This document shows, in pieces, positions 10,615 to 19,396 of a stretch of DNA of 64,000 bases. This DNA comes from Amycolatopsis anabasis (GTDB lineage Bacteria > Actinomycetota > Actinomycetes > Mycobacteriales > Pseudonocardiaceae). Numbering within the stretch: the first letter of the stretch is position 1; each line of letters begins with the position of its first letter. The stretch is taken from contig NZ_VTHK01000001.1 in NCBI RefSeq assembly GCF_009765355.1, positions 310,001 through 374,000 on the forward strand, in the 5' to 3' direction. The notes beneath the pieces are model-generated. The model was not told where the DNA came from and ran no database searches. It saw nothing but the letters and a program-made list of their open reading frames with translations. The position numbers and the translations under genes were made by a program.

Positions 10615-13134
10615 ATGACGGAAACCTTGCCGCCGGAACACGATCGCATCGAACCGGTCGACATCCAGCACGAGATGCAGCGCTCGTACATCGACTACGC
10701 GATGAGCGTGATCGTGTCGCGGGCGCTGCCGGACGTGCGCGACGGCCTCAAGCCGGTGCACCGCCGGGTGCTCTACTCGATGTACGACTCCGGGTTCCGG
10801 CCCGAGCGCGCGCACAACAAGTGCTCGCGCGTCGTCGGCGACGTGATGGGCAACTACCACCCGCACGGTGACGCGTCGATCTACGACACCCTGGTGCGCC
10901 TGGCCCAGCCGTGGGCGATGCGGTACCCGCTGGTCGACGGGCAGGGCAACTTCGGTTCCTCGGGCAACGATCCCGCGGCCGCCATGCGGTACACCGAGGC
11001 GCGGCTCGCGCCGCTGGCCATGCACATGCTGGCCGACATCGAAGAAGAGACCGTCGACTTCTCCGACAACTACGACGGCCGCACCCAGGAACCGGACGTC
11101 CTGCCCAGCCGGTTCCCCAACCTCCTGGTCAACGGCGGTTCCGGGATCGCGGTCGGGATGGCGACCAACATCCCGCCGCACAACCTGCGCGAGGTCGCCG
11201 AAGGCGTCTCGTGGGCGCTGGACAACTTCGAGGCCACCGACGACGAACTGCTCGCGGCCCTGCTGCAGCGGATCAAGGGGCCGGACTTCCCGACCAGCGG
11301 CCAGATCCTCGGCACCCAGGGCATCGAGGACGCCTACCGCACCGGGCGCGGCTCGGTCCGGATGCGCGCGGTGGTCGAGGTCGAGGAGGACGCCAAGGGC
11401 CGCACCATCCTGGTGGTCAGCGAGCTGCCCTACCAGGTCAACCCGGACAACCTGGTGGAGAACATCGCCACCCTGGTGCGCGACGGCAAGCTCGTCGGGA
11501 TCGCGGACATCGCCGACGAATCCAACAGCCGCAGCGGGATGCGGATCGTGGTCACGCTCAAGCGGGACGCGGTCGCCAAGGTCGTGCTGAACAACCTCTA
11601 CAAGCACACCCAGCTGCAGTACAACTTCGGCGTCAACATGCTGGCCCTGGTCGAGGGCGTGCCGCGCACGCTGCGGCTCGACCAGATCATCCGGCACTAC
11701 GTCAAGCACCAGATCGACGTCATCGTCCGGCGCACCCGGTTCCGGTTGCGGAAGGCCGAGGAGCGGGCCCACATCCTGCGCGGCCTGGTCAAGGCGCTGG
11801 ACGCGCTCGACGAGGTCATCGCGCTGATCCGGCGGTCGCCCTCGGCGGACGAGGCCCGGCCCGGCCTGATGGAGCTGCTCGACATCGACGAGATCCAGGC
11901 GACCGCGATCCTGGACATGCAGCTGCGCCGCCTCGCCGCCCTGGAACGCCAGAAGATCATCGACGAACTGGCCAAGATCGAGGCCGAGATCGCCGACCTG
12001 AACGACATCCTGGCCAAGCCCGAGCGGCAGCGGCAGATCATCAAAGACGAGCTCATGGAGATCGTCGAGAAGCACGGCGACGACCGGCGCACCCAGATCA
12101 TCCCGTTCGACGGCGACGTCAACGTCGAAGACCTGATCGCGGTCGAGGACGTCGTGGTGACCATCACCCGCACGGGTTATGCCAAGCGGACGAAGACGGA
12201 TCTGTACCGGTCGCAGAAGCGCGGCGGCAAGGGCGTGCAGGGCGCCCAGCTCAAGCAGGACGACATCGTGCAGCACTTCTTCGTGTGCTCCACGCACGAC
12301 TGGATCCTGTTCTTCACCAACAAGGGCCGGGTGTACCGGGCCAAGGCCTACGACCTGCCCGAGGCCAACCGCAGCGCCCGCGGCCAGCACGTGGCGAACC
12401 TGCTCGCGTTCCAGCCGGACGAGCAGATCGCCGGCGTCATCCAGATCAAGAACTACGACGTCGCCCCGTACCTGGTGCTCGCCACCCGGCGGGGGCTGGT
12501 GAAGAAGACCAAGCTCACCGACTTCGACTCCAACCGCTCCGGCGGCCTCATCGGCGTCAATCTGCGCGAAGGCGACGAACTGGTCGGCGCGGTGCTCGCC
12601 TCCGCCGAGGACGACCTGCTGCTGGTCTCCTCCGACGGGCAGTCCATCCGGTTCCACGCCACCGACGAGGCGCTGCGGCCGATGGGCCGGGCCACCTCGG
12701 GCGTGCTCGGGATGCGGTTCAACGAGGGTGACGAGCTGCTCGGCATCAGCGTGGTCAAACCGGAGAAGTTCCTGCTCGTCGCCACCGACGGCGGTTACGC
12801 CAAGCGGACGCCGATCGACGACTACCCGGTCCAGGGACGTGGCGGCAAGGGTGTGCTCACCATTCAGCACGACCGGAAACGTGGCAGGCTGGTGGGGGCG
12901 CTCATCGTCGACGAGGATGACGAGCTCTACGCCATCACCTCGAGCGGCGGGGTCATCCGGACCGCCGCGAACCAGGTGCGCAAGGCCGGCCGGCAGACCA
13001 AGGGAGTGCGGCTGATGAACCTCGGTGAGGGGACCACGCTGCTCGCGGTCGCACGCAACGCGGACGAGCCCTCGGACGTCGGTAATGGTGGGAATGGCGA
13101 TGAAGGAGACGACAGCACGGCGCCGGCGGAGTAA
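10615..13134 (+). CDS. gyrA: DNA gyrase subunit A
   Basis: The 839-residue breakage-reunion subunit has its catalytic tyrosine at Y126 ([10 protein letters not shown]). The quinolone-resistance region reads GDASIYD (residues 85-91), the same wild-type-looking sequence as in mycobacteria. The C-terminal beta-pinwheel repeats, including the GyrA box QKRGGKG, lie after residue 510. An acidic Gly-rich tail ends the protein. ATG 10615 has GAAGGA upstream. Confidence 0.98.
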   Translation: MTETLPPEHDRIEPVDIQHEMQRSYIDYAMSVIVSRALPDVRDGLKPVHRRVLYSMYDSGFRPERAHNKCSRVVGDVMGNYHPHGDASIYDTLVRLAQPWAMRYPLVDGQGNFGSSGNDPAAAMRYTEARLAPLAMHMLADIEEETVDFSDNYDGRTQEPDVLPSRFPNLLVNGGSGIAVGMATNIPPHNLREVAEGVSWALDNFEATDDELLAALLQRIKGPDFPTSGQILGTQGIEDAYRTGRGSVRMRAVVEVEEDAKGRTILVVSELPYQVNPDNLVENIATLVRDGKLVGIADIADESNSRSGMRIVVTLKRDAVAKVVLNNLYKHTQLQYNFGVNMLALVEGVPRTLRLDQIIRHYVKHQIDVIVRRTRFRLRKAEERAHILRGLVKALDALDEVIALIRRSPSADEARPGLMELLDIDEIQATAILDMQLRRLAALERQKIIDELAKIEAEIADLNDILAKPERQRQIIKDELMEIVEKHGDDRRTQIIPFDGDVNVEDLIAVEDVVVTITRTGYAKRTKTDLYRSQKRGGKGVQGAQLKQDDIVQHFFVCSTHDWILFFTNKGRVYRAKAYDLPEANRSARGQHVANLLAFQPDEQIAGVIQIKNYDVAPYLVLATRRGLVKKTKLTDFDSNRSGGLIGVNLREGDELVGAVLASAEDDLLLVSSDGQSIRFHATDEALRPMGRATSGVLGMRFNEGDELLGISVVKPEKFLLVATDGGYAKRTPIDDYPVQGRGGKGVLTIQHDRKRGRLVGALIVDEDDELYAITSSGGVIRTAANQVRKAGRQTKGVRLMNLGEGTTLLAVARNADEPSDVGNGGNGDEGDDSTAPAE

Positions 13135-13165
13135 TGGCGCCTTACTCGGTAAGGATTGACTGTTC

Positions 13166-13939
13166 GTGACACCACCCGAGAACTCCGAGCGGCGCGGCCC
13201 CAACGGCACGACGACCGGACCGGACACCCCGCCGCCCTGGCAGCGGCTGGGCAAGGACTCCGGAAACGGTGCCGCCGAGACCGAGAGTTTCGGCAACCAG
13301 TGGTCGGCGGGGCAGCTGCCCGCGGACACCACGGCGCAGCAGGAGCACCCGGGACCGGCCGCCGAGGAGACGCGCGGCCCGGACACCGGTGAACAGCCGG
13401 TGGTCACCGGGACCGCCGCGCGCCGCCTGTTCGGCGACCCCGCCGACACCGGCAGCGGCCAGGCCGTCCGCGACGACGGGCGCCCCGGTCGAGTCCGGGA
13501 CGCCGTGGGCGTGGGGGTCGCCGGCAGCAAGGGCCGCGCCACCCCCACCGCCCTGCGCCGCCCGGGCCGCGGTCCCCGGCGCGCCAGCCTGCAGATCAAA
13601 CGGTTCGACCCGTGGTCGGTGCTCAAGCTCTCGCTCGTGCTCGGCGTCGCCCTGTTCTTCGTGTGGCTCGTCGCCGTCGGCGTGCTCTACACCGTGCTCG
13701 ACGGCATGGGCGTCTGGGACAAGCTGAACGGCACCTACACGAGCCTGGTGCAGGGCGAAGGCAACGCGGTCGCGACCGATCCGCTGATCAGCGCCGGGCG
13801 CGTGTTCGGCATCGCCGCCATCATCGGTGCGATCAACATCGTGCTCATCTCGGCGCTGGCCACGGTCAGCGCGTTCATCTACAACGTGTCCGCCGACCTC
13901 GCGGGCGGTCTGGAGGTCACCCTTTCGGAGCGAGAGTAA
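13166..13939 (+). CDS. DUF3566 membrane protein
   Basis: This 257-residue protein has a long hydrophilic Pro/Gly-rich N-terminal half and a C-terminal DUF3566 region with two transmembrane helices (about residues 155-175 and 210-235, for example LSLVLGVALFFVWLVAVGVLY). It sits immediately after gyrA, as in mycobacteria and other actinomycetes. Its function is not known; the conserved location suggests an envelope or division-linked role. GTG 13166 is the first start after gyrA. Confidence 0.88.
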   Translation: MTPPENSERRGPNGTTTGPDTPPPWQRLGKDSGNGAAETESFGNQWSAGQLPADTTAQQEHPGPAAEETRGPDTGEQPVVTGTAARRLFGDPADTGSGQAVRDDGRPGRVRDAVGVGVAGSKGRATPTALRRPGRGPRRASLQIKRFDPWSVLKLSLVLGVALFFVWLVAVGVLYTVLDGMGVWDKLNGTYTSLVQGEGNAVATDPLISAGRVFGIAAIIGAINIVLISALATVSAFIYNVSADLAGGLEVTLSERE

Positions 13940-13990
13940 CCCGATTGCAGCGCCCCCCGGGGCGTCAGGTAATCTCTCTACTCGTTCCAC

Positions 13991-14064
13991 GGGCCTATAG
14001 CTCAGGCGGTTAGAGCGCTTCGCTGATAACGAAGAGGTCCCAGGTTCAAGTCCTGGTAGGCCCA
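13991..14064 (+). tRNA. tRNA-Ile (GAT)
   Basis: The 74-base cloverleaf has a GGGCCTA/TAGGCCC acceptor stem, a standard D arm (TAGCTCAGGCGGTTAGAGC), anticodon loop CTGATAA with anticodon GAT, and T arm GGTTCAAGTCC. The discriminator is A14064 and no CCA is encoded. It lies downstream of gyrA-DUF3566 as in other actinobacteria. Confidence 0.97.
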
Positions 14065-14078
14065 CATTCCGTGTGTTC

Positions 14079-14108
14079 AAGGGGCTCGGCTGGCGCCGAG
14101 CCCCTTTT
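14079..14108 (+). terminator. terminator after tRNA-Ile
   Basis: A 12-bp perfect stem (AAGGGGCTCGGC/GCCGAGCCCCTT) with a 4-base loop is followed by TTTTCC. It starts 14 bases after the tRNA. Confidence 0.85.
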
Positions 14109-14206
14109 CCCGTTGTCCCGTTTTGTTGTGGGGGCCGAGCCCCCACACCCCCACGTTCCGAGCTCCTTGCGTTGGTAGAGCTGGGCGCGATTGGCTTGGA
14201 CCAGCG
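14109..14206. repeat. 98-bp post-tRNA repeat, copy A
   Basis: The segment is about 93% identical by eye to 14986-15083, which follows tRNA-Ala. It contains a strong hairpin GTGGGGG-ccgag-CCCCCAC, a C-rich tract, and a piece resembling a tRNA D arm (AGCTC..GGTAGAGCT). A shorter version follows tRNA-Leu at 39571. No ORF is supported within it. Confidence 0.8.
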
Positions 14207-14296
14207 CCCGGCCGGATCGCCGGGGTGTTCAGGGTTGGTTTACCGGTCGTTCCACGTGGAACGTGAGGTGGGGCACACGATGTGGGGCAAGTGTGC

Positions 14297-14530
14297 TTAT
14301 TGTTCGCGGCGTTCGCGGGATTCGGCGGCCGCGGCTTCTTCCCGGGCTCGCCGGGCTTCGGCTTCCTTGTCGGCGATCTCCTGTTGTGCGCCCGCCTTGT
14401 CTTGTTGTGCCTTGCCTTCGCGTTCCAGCGTGTCGTTGCCGAGAAAGGTGCCCGCGGTCTCCTTCGCCTTGCCCTTGAGGTCCTCGACGGCGCCCTTGAC
14501 GCCTTCTCGCTGTTCGTCTCGTTCCGTCAC
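14297..14530 (-). CDS. CsbD-like stress protein
   Basis: This 77-residue, highly charged, helix-prone protein resembles the CsbD family (GVKGAVEDLKGKAKETAGTFLGNDTLEREGKAQQDK). CsbD is a general-stress protein of unknown mechanism. The Ala/Glu/Arg-rich tail would be a continuous helix. GTG 14530 is chosen because a strong AAAGGAGGT site lies 6 bases upstream; a longer frame back to 14581 lacks one. It is transcribed against the flanking tRNA genes. Confidence 0.85.
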   Translation of the reverse strand: MTERDEQREGVKGAVEDLKGKAKETAGTFLGNDTLEREGKAQQDKAGAQQEIADKEAEARRAREEAAAAESRERREQ

Positions 14531-14654
14531 TGCGCTACCTCCTTTGGTGACCGTCTCCCTCCACCTACCCGGGGCGAACACCGGGCAAACGGAGGGTGGG
14601 GGCGTGCAGTAGCATCGACAGGCAAGCCGAGCAAGCTGTCGAAGGGGGCTTCAC

Positions 14655-14849
14655 GTGAAGAAACTGTTGGCGCTCGCGGCCATCGCTGGTGGTGTGCTGT
14701 TCGTGATCAAGCGCAACAAGGACGCCAAGGCCGAAGCTGACCTCTGGCGCGAGGCCACCGCCCCCGCGGACCGTCCCCTCAGCGGCGTGTCCAGCAACGG
14801 CAGCGCCCCCGCCAAGGCCAGCTCCTCGGACGCGGCCAGCAACAACTGA
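14655..14849 (+). CDS. DLW-39 family small membrane protein
   Basis: This 64-residue protein has an N-terminal hydrophobic helix (LLALAAIAGGVLFVI), a basic stretch and the family hallmark DLW (AKAEADLWREAT). DLW-39 proteins are very short actinobacterial proteins usually found beside this tRNA-Ala gene; their function is unknown. This one has an extra Ser/Ala-rich tail of about 25 residues. GTG 14655 has GAAGGGGG upstream. Confidence 0.85.
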   Translation: MKKLLALAAIAGGVLFVIKRNKDAKAEADLWREATAPADRPLSGVSSNGSAPAKASSSDAASNN

Positions 14850-14878
14850 ACTTCCGCGGGCGCCCGTCGCCCGCACCA

Positions 14879-14951
14879 GGGGCTGTAGCTCAATTGGTAG
14901 AGCACTGCCTTTGCAAGGCAGGGGTCAGGGGTTCGATTCCCCTCAGCTCCA
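14879..14951 (+). tRNA. tRNA-Ala (TGC)
   Basis: The 73-base cloverleaf has a GGGGCTG/CAGCTCC acceptor stem with one G-U pair, D arm TAGCTCAATTGGTAGAGC, anticodon loop TTTGCAA with anticodon TGC, and T arm GGTTCGATTCC. The discriminator is A14951 and CCA is not encoded. Confidence 0.97.
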
Positions 14952-14965
14952 CCCGAGTCGTGTTC

Positions 14966-14985
14966 GGTCGCCTTTCGGCGACCTT
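14966..14985 (+). terminator. terminator after tRNA-Ala
   Basis: GGTCGCC-tttc-GGCGACC forms a 7-bp stem followed by TT and the start of repeat copy B. Confidence 0.75.
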
Positions 14986-15083
14986 CCCGTTGTTCTGTTT
15001 CGTTGTGGGGGCCGAGCCCCCACCCCCCCACGTTCCGAGCTCCTTTCGTTGGTAGAGCTGGGCGCGACTTGCTTGGACCAGCG
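14986..15083. repeat. 98-bp post-tRNA repeat, copy B
   Basis: This is the second copy of the element at 14109-14206, with the same length and about seven substitutions. The stem of its GTGGGGG/CCCCCAC hairpin is unchanged. It begins directly after the tRNA-Ala terminator. Confidence 0.8.
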
Positions 15084-15121
15084 GTGGTTGGTTCGCGTGT
15101 TGAAGCGGTTGCGCGGGAAGT

Positions 15122-15904
15122 TCAGCCGCTTGGGGGGAGGGTGCTGGGGGTGGCCGTGGGTGGGCGGCCCGAGCCGGTGCCGGTGAGTTTCACGAACGAC
15201 GCCGGGCCGGGCAGGTTCTGGTGCACCACCAGCCGGGCCGTGCGGTTTCCCGGGGCGGCCGGGGTGAAGCGCAGCGTGATGGCGCATTCGTCGCCGGGGT
15301 CGAGATTCGCGGCGCCGCAGTCGGTTCCGGTGCGGTCGACGGCGAACTCGGCGCGGTGCGGTCCGTCGAACTCCAGCTTGGTGATCTTCAACGGCGCGCC
15401 GCCGGTGCTGCGTACCTCGATCGCCGGGCAGGTATGCGCGGTGCGCGGTGCGCCGCGGCCGCAGTCGAGGGTGGCGGGCAGCGAGATCCCGGGTTTGACG
15501 GTTTTCGGTGAACTCGGCGCCCGCGTCGGCGGTTCGGCCGCGGCGGGGGCGACCGGGAACGTGTTCTGGTGTTCGCCGTTCAGGGATTTCCCGCGGATCA
15601 GATCGGTGAGCGTGACCCCGCTGACGGTGAGCGCCACCGCACCGATCGCCAGCAGCACCGCGGCGATCGCCCGCACGCCGCGGGCCGTCCCGTCCGCTCC
15701 GGTCAGCCCCGCCGCGGTGAGCACCGCGAGCGAAGCGGCGCCGAGCAGGGTGGGCACCGGTCCCTCCCCGAAGGCAGTGGGAATCACCGTGCCGAGAATC
15801 GACCCGGCGACGGTGACCAGGAGGCCGAACGGTGAGAAGCTCTTGGCGCGGCGCAGGTTCTCGCGGGTCGTGGGCGGCGCGGCTTCGTCCGCGTGGTCGG
15901 TCAT
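15122..15904 (-). CDS. membrane protein with extracytoplasmic Ig-like domain
   Basis: This 260-residue protein has three hydrophobic helices in the first 110 residues (for example FGLLVTVAGSILGTVIPTAF and AIAAVLLAIGAVALTVSGV). The outer C-terminal region of about 110 residues resembles the choice-of-anchor/ASH-type immunoglobulin fold (LKITKLEFDGPHRAEFAVD and DECAITLRFTPAAPGNRTARLVV). Cysteines in that part may pair. ATG 15904 is preferred over an upstream GTG. The function is not recognised; a structural or binding role at the cell surface is inference. Confidence 0.72.
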   Translation of the reverse strand: MTDHADEAAPPTTRENLRRAKSFSPFGLLVTVAGSILGTVIPTAFGEGPVPTLLGAASLAVLTAAGLTGADGTARGVRAIAAVLLAIGAVALTVSGVTLTDLIRGKSLNGEHQNTFPVAPAAAEPPTRAPSSPKTVKPGISLPATLDCGRGAPRTAHTCPAIEVRSTGGAPLKITKLEFDGPHRAEFAVDRTGTDCGAANLDPGDECAITLRFTPAAPGNRTARLVVHQNLPGPASFVKLTGTGSGRPPTATPSTLPPSG

Positions 15905-16021
15905 CCGGCACCGCCCTTCGCCCGTGTCCGGGAAACGAGCGTGCGCCACGGAAACGCCCTGGTCAAAAGCCTGCGTGCGACCGAATGGGCGGGCGGAACT
16001 TCCCTTTCGGACGGTGCGTGC

Positions 16022-16555
16022 TCAGCGCGCGGCGATGGCGCGGAGGGCCAGTTCGGCCCAGCGGCGCCGATCGGCGGCCGGGGGCTGCGTCTTCATCAGC
16101 AACGCCAGATCGTCCGCGGTGACCTCGGGCGCGACCGTGCCTTCGCGGTGCCCGGCGGTGACCATGGCGGACACCGCTTCGCGTGCCCGCAGTTCCAGTT
16201 CGTCCGAGTAGGCGCCCAGGTTCGTCGCCGCCTCCCGCAGGGCGCGGTCGTCGTCGGAATCGACGACCACCCGGTGCAGCAGGGCGGCGATCTCGTCCCA
16301 CGCCCGGCCCCCACCGGTGATGCGGGCGAGGGCGGCATCGAGTTCGCCGACGACCTCGGCGGCCAGTTCGGCCATGATCGCGCCGACCAGATCGGTCTTC
16401 GTAGGGAAGTGCCGGTACAGCGTGCCCACCGCGACCCCGGCCTCGCGCGCGATCTCGTCCATCCCGGCCGCCGGGCCGTCCGCCGCGAGCAACGCCCGCG
16501 CCGCGCGCAGGATCTCCGCGCGGTTGCGGATCGAATCCGCGCGCGGCTTCCGCAC
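16022..16555 (-). CDS. TetR family transcriptional regulator
   Basis: The 177-residue regulator has an N-terminal TetR helix-turn-helix (RAEILRAARALLAADG..GMDEIAREAGVAVGTLYRHFPTKTDL) and a SACE_7040-like ligand-binding C-terminus. GTG 16555 has AAGGAGG upstream. It is divergent from a luciferase-like oxidoreductase, with a large palindrome between the two, so autoregulation and control of that gene are likely. Confidence 0.92.
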   Translation of the reverse strand: MRKPRADSIRNRAEILRAARALLAADGPAAGMDEIAREAGVAVGTLYRHFPTKTDLVGAIMAELAAEVVGELDAALARITGGGRAWDEIAALLHRVVVDSDDDRALREAATNLGAYSDELELRAREAVSAMVTAGHREGTVAPEVTADDLALLMKTQPPAADRRRWAELALRAIAAR

Positions 16556-16577
16556 GGCGACCTCCTTGCGAAAAAGC

Positions 16578-16615
16578 TGAACTTGCGTTCATGATAGATC
16601 ATGAACGTCGGTTCA
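16578..16615. promoter_or_regulatory. palindromic TetR operator
   Basis: GTTCATGAT-ag-ATCATGAAC (16587-16606) is a perfect 9-bp inverted repeat. Outer arms TGAAC (16578-16582) and GTTCA (16611-16615) extend the symmetry to 38 bases. It lies in the 87-base gap between the divergent tetR and oxidoreductase genes. Confidence 0.8.
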
Positions 16616-16642
16616 GGTTAGAGGACCTCAGGAAGGTGCGCG

Positions 16643-17434
16643 ATGCGACACGGACTTGCCCTGCCGAGCATGGCTCCGGCGGACCGGCTCATCGAACTCG
16701 CGGTCACCGCGGAGAACTCCGGCTGGGACGCGGTGTTCCTCGACGATCACGTGCGGATGCCGCCCGGCAGCGGCCTCGAACCCCACGACCCGTGGGTGCT
16801 GCTCGGCGCGATCGCGCACGCCACCGGGCGGATCCGGCTGGGCGCCATGGTGACCCCGCTCGCCCGGCGGCGGCCGCACAAGTTCGCGAAGGAGGTGGCC
16901 ACCCTCGACCACGTCTCCGGCGGGCGGGTGATCACCGGGGTCGGACTGGGCAACCTGCCGGATGACGAGTTCGCCGCGTTCGGCGACGAGCCGGACGCCA
17001 AGATCCGCGCCGAGCGCACGGACGAGGCGCTCAAGCTGGTCGCGGGGTTCTGGAGTGGGGACCGGATCGTCCATCACGGGAAGCACTTCACCGTGGACGC
17101 GGAACTGCGGCCGGTGCCGGTGCAGCGCCCGCGGCCGCCGCTCTGGATCGCGTGCGGCTGGCCCGCCCGGCGCCCGCTGGCCCGGGCCCGCCGCTGGGAC
17201 GGCGCCATCATCATCGACCGCGAACGCGGATTTCTCGATCCGGCAGGGGTTTCCGCGGTCGTCGCGGCGTTGGGCCCGGTGCCGGAGGGGTTCGACGTGA
17301 TCGCCCTGCGGGCGCCCGGTCAGGCCCCGGCCGGGTACGCGGCGGCCGGGGCGACCTGGCTGCTGGAGGCGCGCGCCCCGGCCGGTGACTGGCTGAGCGA
17401 ACTCGAAGCCACCGCGGGACGCGCGCCCGGCTGA
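16643..17434 (+). CDS. LLM-class flavin-dependent oxidoreductase
   Basis: The 263-residue TIM-barrel enzyme belongs to the bacterial luciferase-like superfamily, which uses FMN or F420. Features include LIELAVTAENSGWDAVFLDDHV, the GAMVTPLARRRPHKFAKEVATLDHVSGGR segment and WIACGWPARRPLARARRWDG. It is shorter than the usual 300-350 residues but reads as complete. The cofactor and substrate cannot be told from sequence. Control by the divergent TetR regulator is likely. It converges on the carboxypeptidase gene, with stops two bases apart. Confidence 0.88.
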   Translation: MRHGLALPSMAPADRLIELAVTAENSGWDAVFLDDHVRMPPGSGLEPHDPWVLLGAIAHATGRIRLGAMVTPLARRRPHKFAKEVATLDHVSGGRVITGVGLGNLPDDEFAAFGDEPDAKIRAERTDEALKLVAGFWSGDRIVHHGKHFTVDAELRPVPVQRPRPPLWIACGWPARRPLARARRWDGAIIIDRERGFLDPAGVSAVVAALGPVPEGFDVIALRAPGQAPAGYAAAGATWLLEARAPAGDWLSELEATAGRAPG

Positions 17435-17435
17435 C

Positions 17436-18668
17436 CTACTTGGCTTCGCGGATGATGATGTCGACCGCGGCGTCGTTGCGGGTGGTCTGCTCGCCGATCT
17501 TCTCGTCCGGCGGGTAGAAACCGTCCAGGCCGCCGCCGTTCTTCGGGTACATCTCGAACGTGTAGCTGAGGATCTTGTGCTTGCCCCAGGCCCAGTCGTT
17601 GACGTCGCCGTCGGTGATGTACAGGTCGCTGGACTGCTCCGGGGTGTAGCCGTTGGTGCCGGCCATTTCCTTGCCGACGTCCTGGAAGCGCTTGGCCTCC
17701 TCCTGGGTCATGCCCTCGGTGGTGTCGTCCTCGGTGAAGCCGAACGGCCACAGCACCAGTTCGGAGAAGGTGTGGAAGTCGATGTGCGTCTTGATCTGCT
17801 GGGCGTGGGAATCGACGAACGCGGCGACCGCCTTGGTCTCCGGTTCGGAGAACGCCGAGGGGCCGTGGTAGTCCTCGGCGCCCGGGTTGTCGCTGGATCC
17901 GCCGCAGCAGGCCCATTTGTAGTCCCAGTTCCGGTTCGGGTCCACGCCTTGGCCCTGCCGGGTCTTGCGCCAGCCGTGGTACTCGCCGCCGGAGATGTCG
18001 TACTCCGAACCGTCCGGGTTCACGTTCGGGATCACATAGATCGTGTGCCCGTCCACCATTTCCTTGATCTTCGGATCGGTGGCGTAGCCGTCGGTGAACC
18101 GGTTGACGATGCGCAGGCACATCTCCGTGGTCAGGTGCTCGCGCGCGTGCTGGTTGCAGGTGAACAGCACGCCGGGCTTGTTGTCGCCGCCGCCGATCGT
18201 GAGCAGGTTCAGTTCCCGGCCCTCGAACGATTTGCCGACGCTGGACAGCTTCGCGATGTCGCCGTGGTCCTTGGCGGCCTTCTGCAACTCCGCGGTGGTC
18301 TCGGCATAGGTGTGGTAACCCTCGTCGCCGGACGGGAAGTCCCCGGCCCGGTAAACACCGGTTCCCTTGCTGCGCTGGGCGAGCAGCTGGTCGAAGTCGC
18401 CGACCTGGTTCAGGGTGAACCCGTTCGCGCGCAGGCTCGCCGCCTGCTCCGGCGTGGCGACCACGCTGAGCGTGCCGTCCGACGAACCGGCGATGTCCAC
18501 CCCGGCATTCGCCACCGCCGTGCGCTGGGCCGAAGTGTGCGCGCCCTGCAGGGAGTACAGCCCCCGCGCCGGCGCGGGCTGCGCATCGGCGATCGGTGTG
18601 GTTGCGGTGAGCAACGCGAGCCCCGCGGCCGCGGCCAGCGCGCTCCAGGTGCGCCGTCTGGTCAACAT
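17436..18668 (-). CDS. secreted M14 zinc carboxypeptidase
   Basis: The 410-residue exported metallopeptidase has a signal peptide of about 29 residues and a propeptide of about 85 residues. The mature catalytic domain has zinc ligands H174 and E177 (NQHAREH) and H299 (DFHTFSE), substrate arginine R246 (DPNRNW) and catalytic E372 (YTFEMYP). Carboxypeptidase T-like enzymes of this type release C-terminal residues from extracellular peptides. CACCGG near residues 250-260 suggests adjacent cysteines. It is probably monocistronic. Confidence 0.94.
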   Translation of the reverse strand: MLTRRRTWSALAAAAGLALLTATTPIADAQPAPARGLYSLQGAHTSAQRTAVANAGVDIAGSSDGTLSVVATPEQAASLRANGFTLNQVGDFDQLLAQRSKGTGVYRAGDFPSGDEGYHTYAETTAELQKAAKDHGDIAKLSSVGKSFEGRELNLLTIGGGDNKPGVLFTCNQHAREHLTTEMCLRIVNRFTDGYATDPKIKEMVDGHTIYVIPNVNPDGSEYDISGGEYHGWRKTRQGQGVDPNRNWDYKWACCGGSSDNPGAEDYHGPSAFSEPETKAVAAFVDSHAQQIKTHIDFHTFSELVLWPFGFTEDDTTEGMTQEEAKRFQDVGKEMAGTNGYTPEQSSDLYITDGDVNDWAWGKHKILSYTFEMYPKNGGGLDGFYPPDEKIGEQTTRNDAAVDIIIREAK

Positions 18669-18757
18669 CTCGCCTCCGAACGGTCACTGAAATCAGGTGA
18701 CGCCCAGAGTTCAGTAGTGATTTGTTGCCTACAACCCGTCGATAGTCGGAAATACAC

Positions 18758-19396
18758 TCACGGCCAGAGCCGCTCGCGCAGCCAGTCGCCGTCCGCGCGC
18801 CGGTACCGCAACCGCACGTGCCGCCGGTCGTGGCGGGCCTGCCAGAACTCCACCGAATCCGCGACGACCAGGTAGCGCGTCCACCCGGGCGGGACGAGAT
18901 CCGGGTCCTCGCTCACCCGGCGTTCCGCTTCGGCCGCCGCGGCGAGCAGGTCCGCCGGGTCGTCGAGCACCTCGGACTGCCGCCCGATGAACGCCTCCAC
19001 CCGGGACGCGAGGGGGCGGGCGCGGAAGTCCGCCGCCGAAACCTCCGGCGCGGCCGGGGCGACCCGGCCGCGCACGCGCACCTGGCGGCCGCGGACCGGC
19101 CAGAAGAAGGTGAGCGCGGCCCGCGGATTCGCGGCCAGTTGCAAGCCTTTCGGACTGTCCGAACCGGACGCCACGGACCACCCGGCCGCGTCGACGTCCT
19201 TCAGGATCACCACCCGGGCGTCCGGCACGCCGTCAGCGTCCACAGTGGACAAAGTGGTGGCGTGCGGGGCCAGCGCGTGCGCGCCGGCATCGGTGAGCCA
19301 GGCGAGGAACAGCTCGTGCGGTCGCGCCGGGACGTCACCGGGATCGAAATCCGGCAGCTCTTCGGGAAAGGAGGGCCAGCCGCGGAGCGCGCTCAT
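18758..19396 (-). CDS. pyridoxamine 5'-phosphate oxidase (PdxH) family protein
   Basis: This 212-residue FMN-binding split-barrel protein aligns along its length with PdxH, which oxidises pyridoxamine or pyridoxine 5'-phosphate to PLP. Visible landmarks are DARVVILKDVDAAGW, NPRAALTFFWPVRGRQVRVRG, the RPLASRVEAFIGRQSEVL segment and the C-terminal WLRERLWP. It starts at ATG 19396, overlapping the stop of the upstream gene (ATGA), so the two are coupled. A paralogous oxidase of different specificity is possible. Confidence 0.8.
   Translation of the reverse strand: MSALRGWPSFPEELPDFDPGDVPARPHELFLAWLTDAGAHALAPHATTLSTVDADGVPDARVVILKDVDAAGWSVASGSDSPKGLQLAANPRAALTFFWPVRGRQVRVRGRVAPAAPEVSAADFRARPLASRVEAFIGRQSEVLDDPADLLAAAAEAERRVSEDPDLVPPGWTRYLVVADSVEFWQARHDRRHVRLRYRRADGDWLRERLWP
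19238..19250. repeat. 13-bp palindrome GTCCACAGTGGAC
   Basis: Perfect copy of GTCCAC-A-GTGGAC inside the PdxH-like gene, where it codes part of LSTVDAD. Confidence 0.6.

Noticed and set aside
14155..14206. possible degenerate tRNA from the GGTAGAGC motif in the repeat
   Set aside because: Only a D-arm-like piece is present; no anticodon or T arm can be folded around it.
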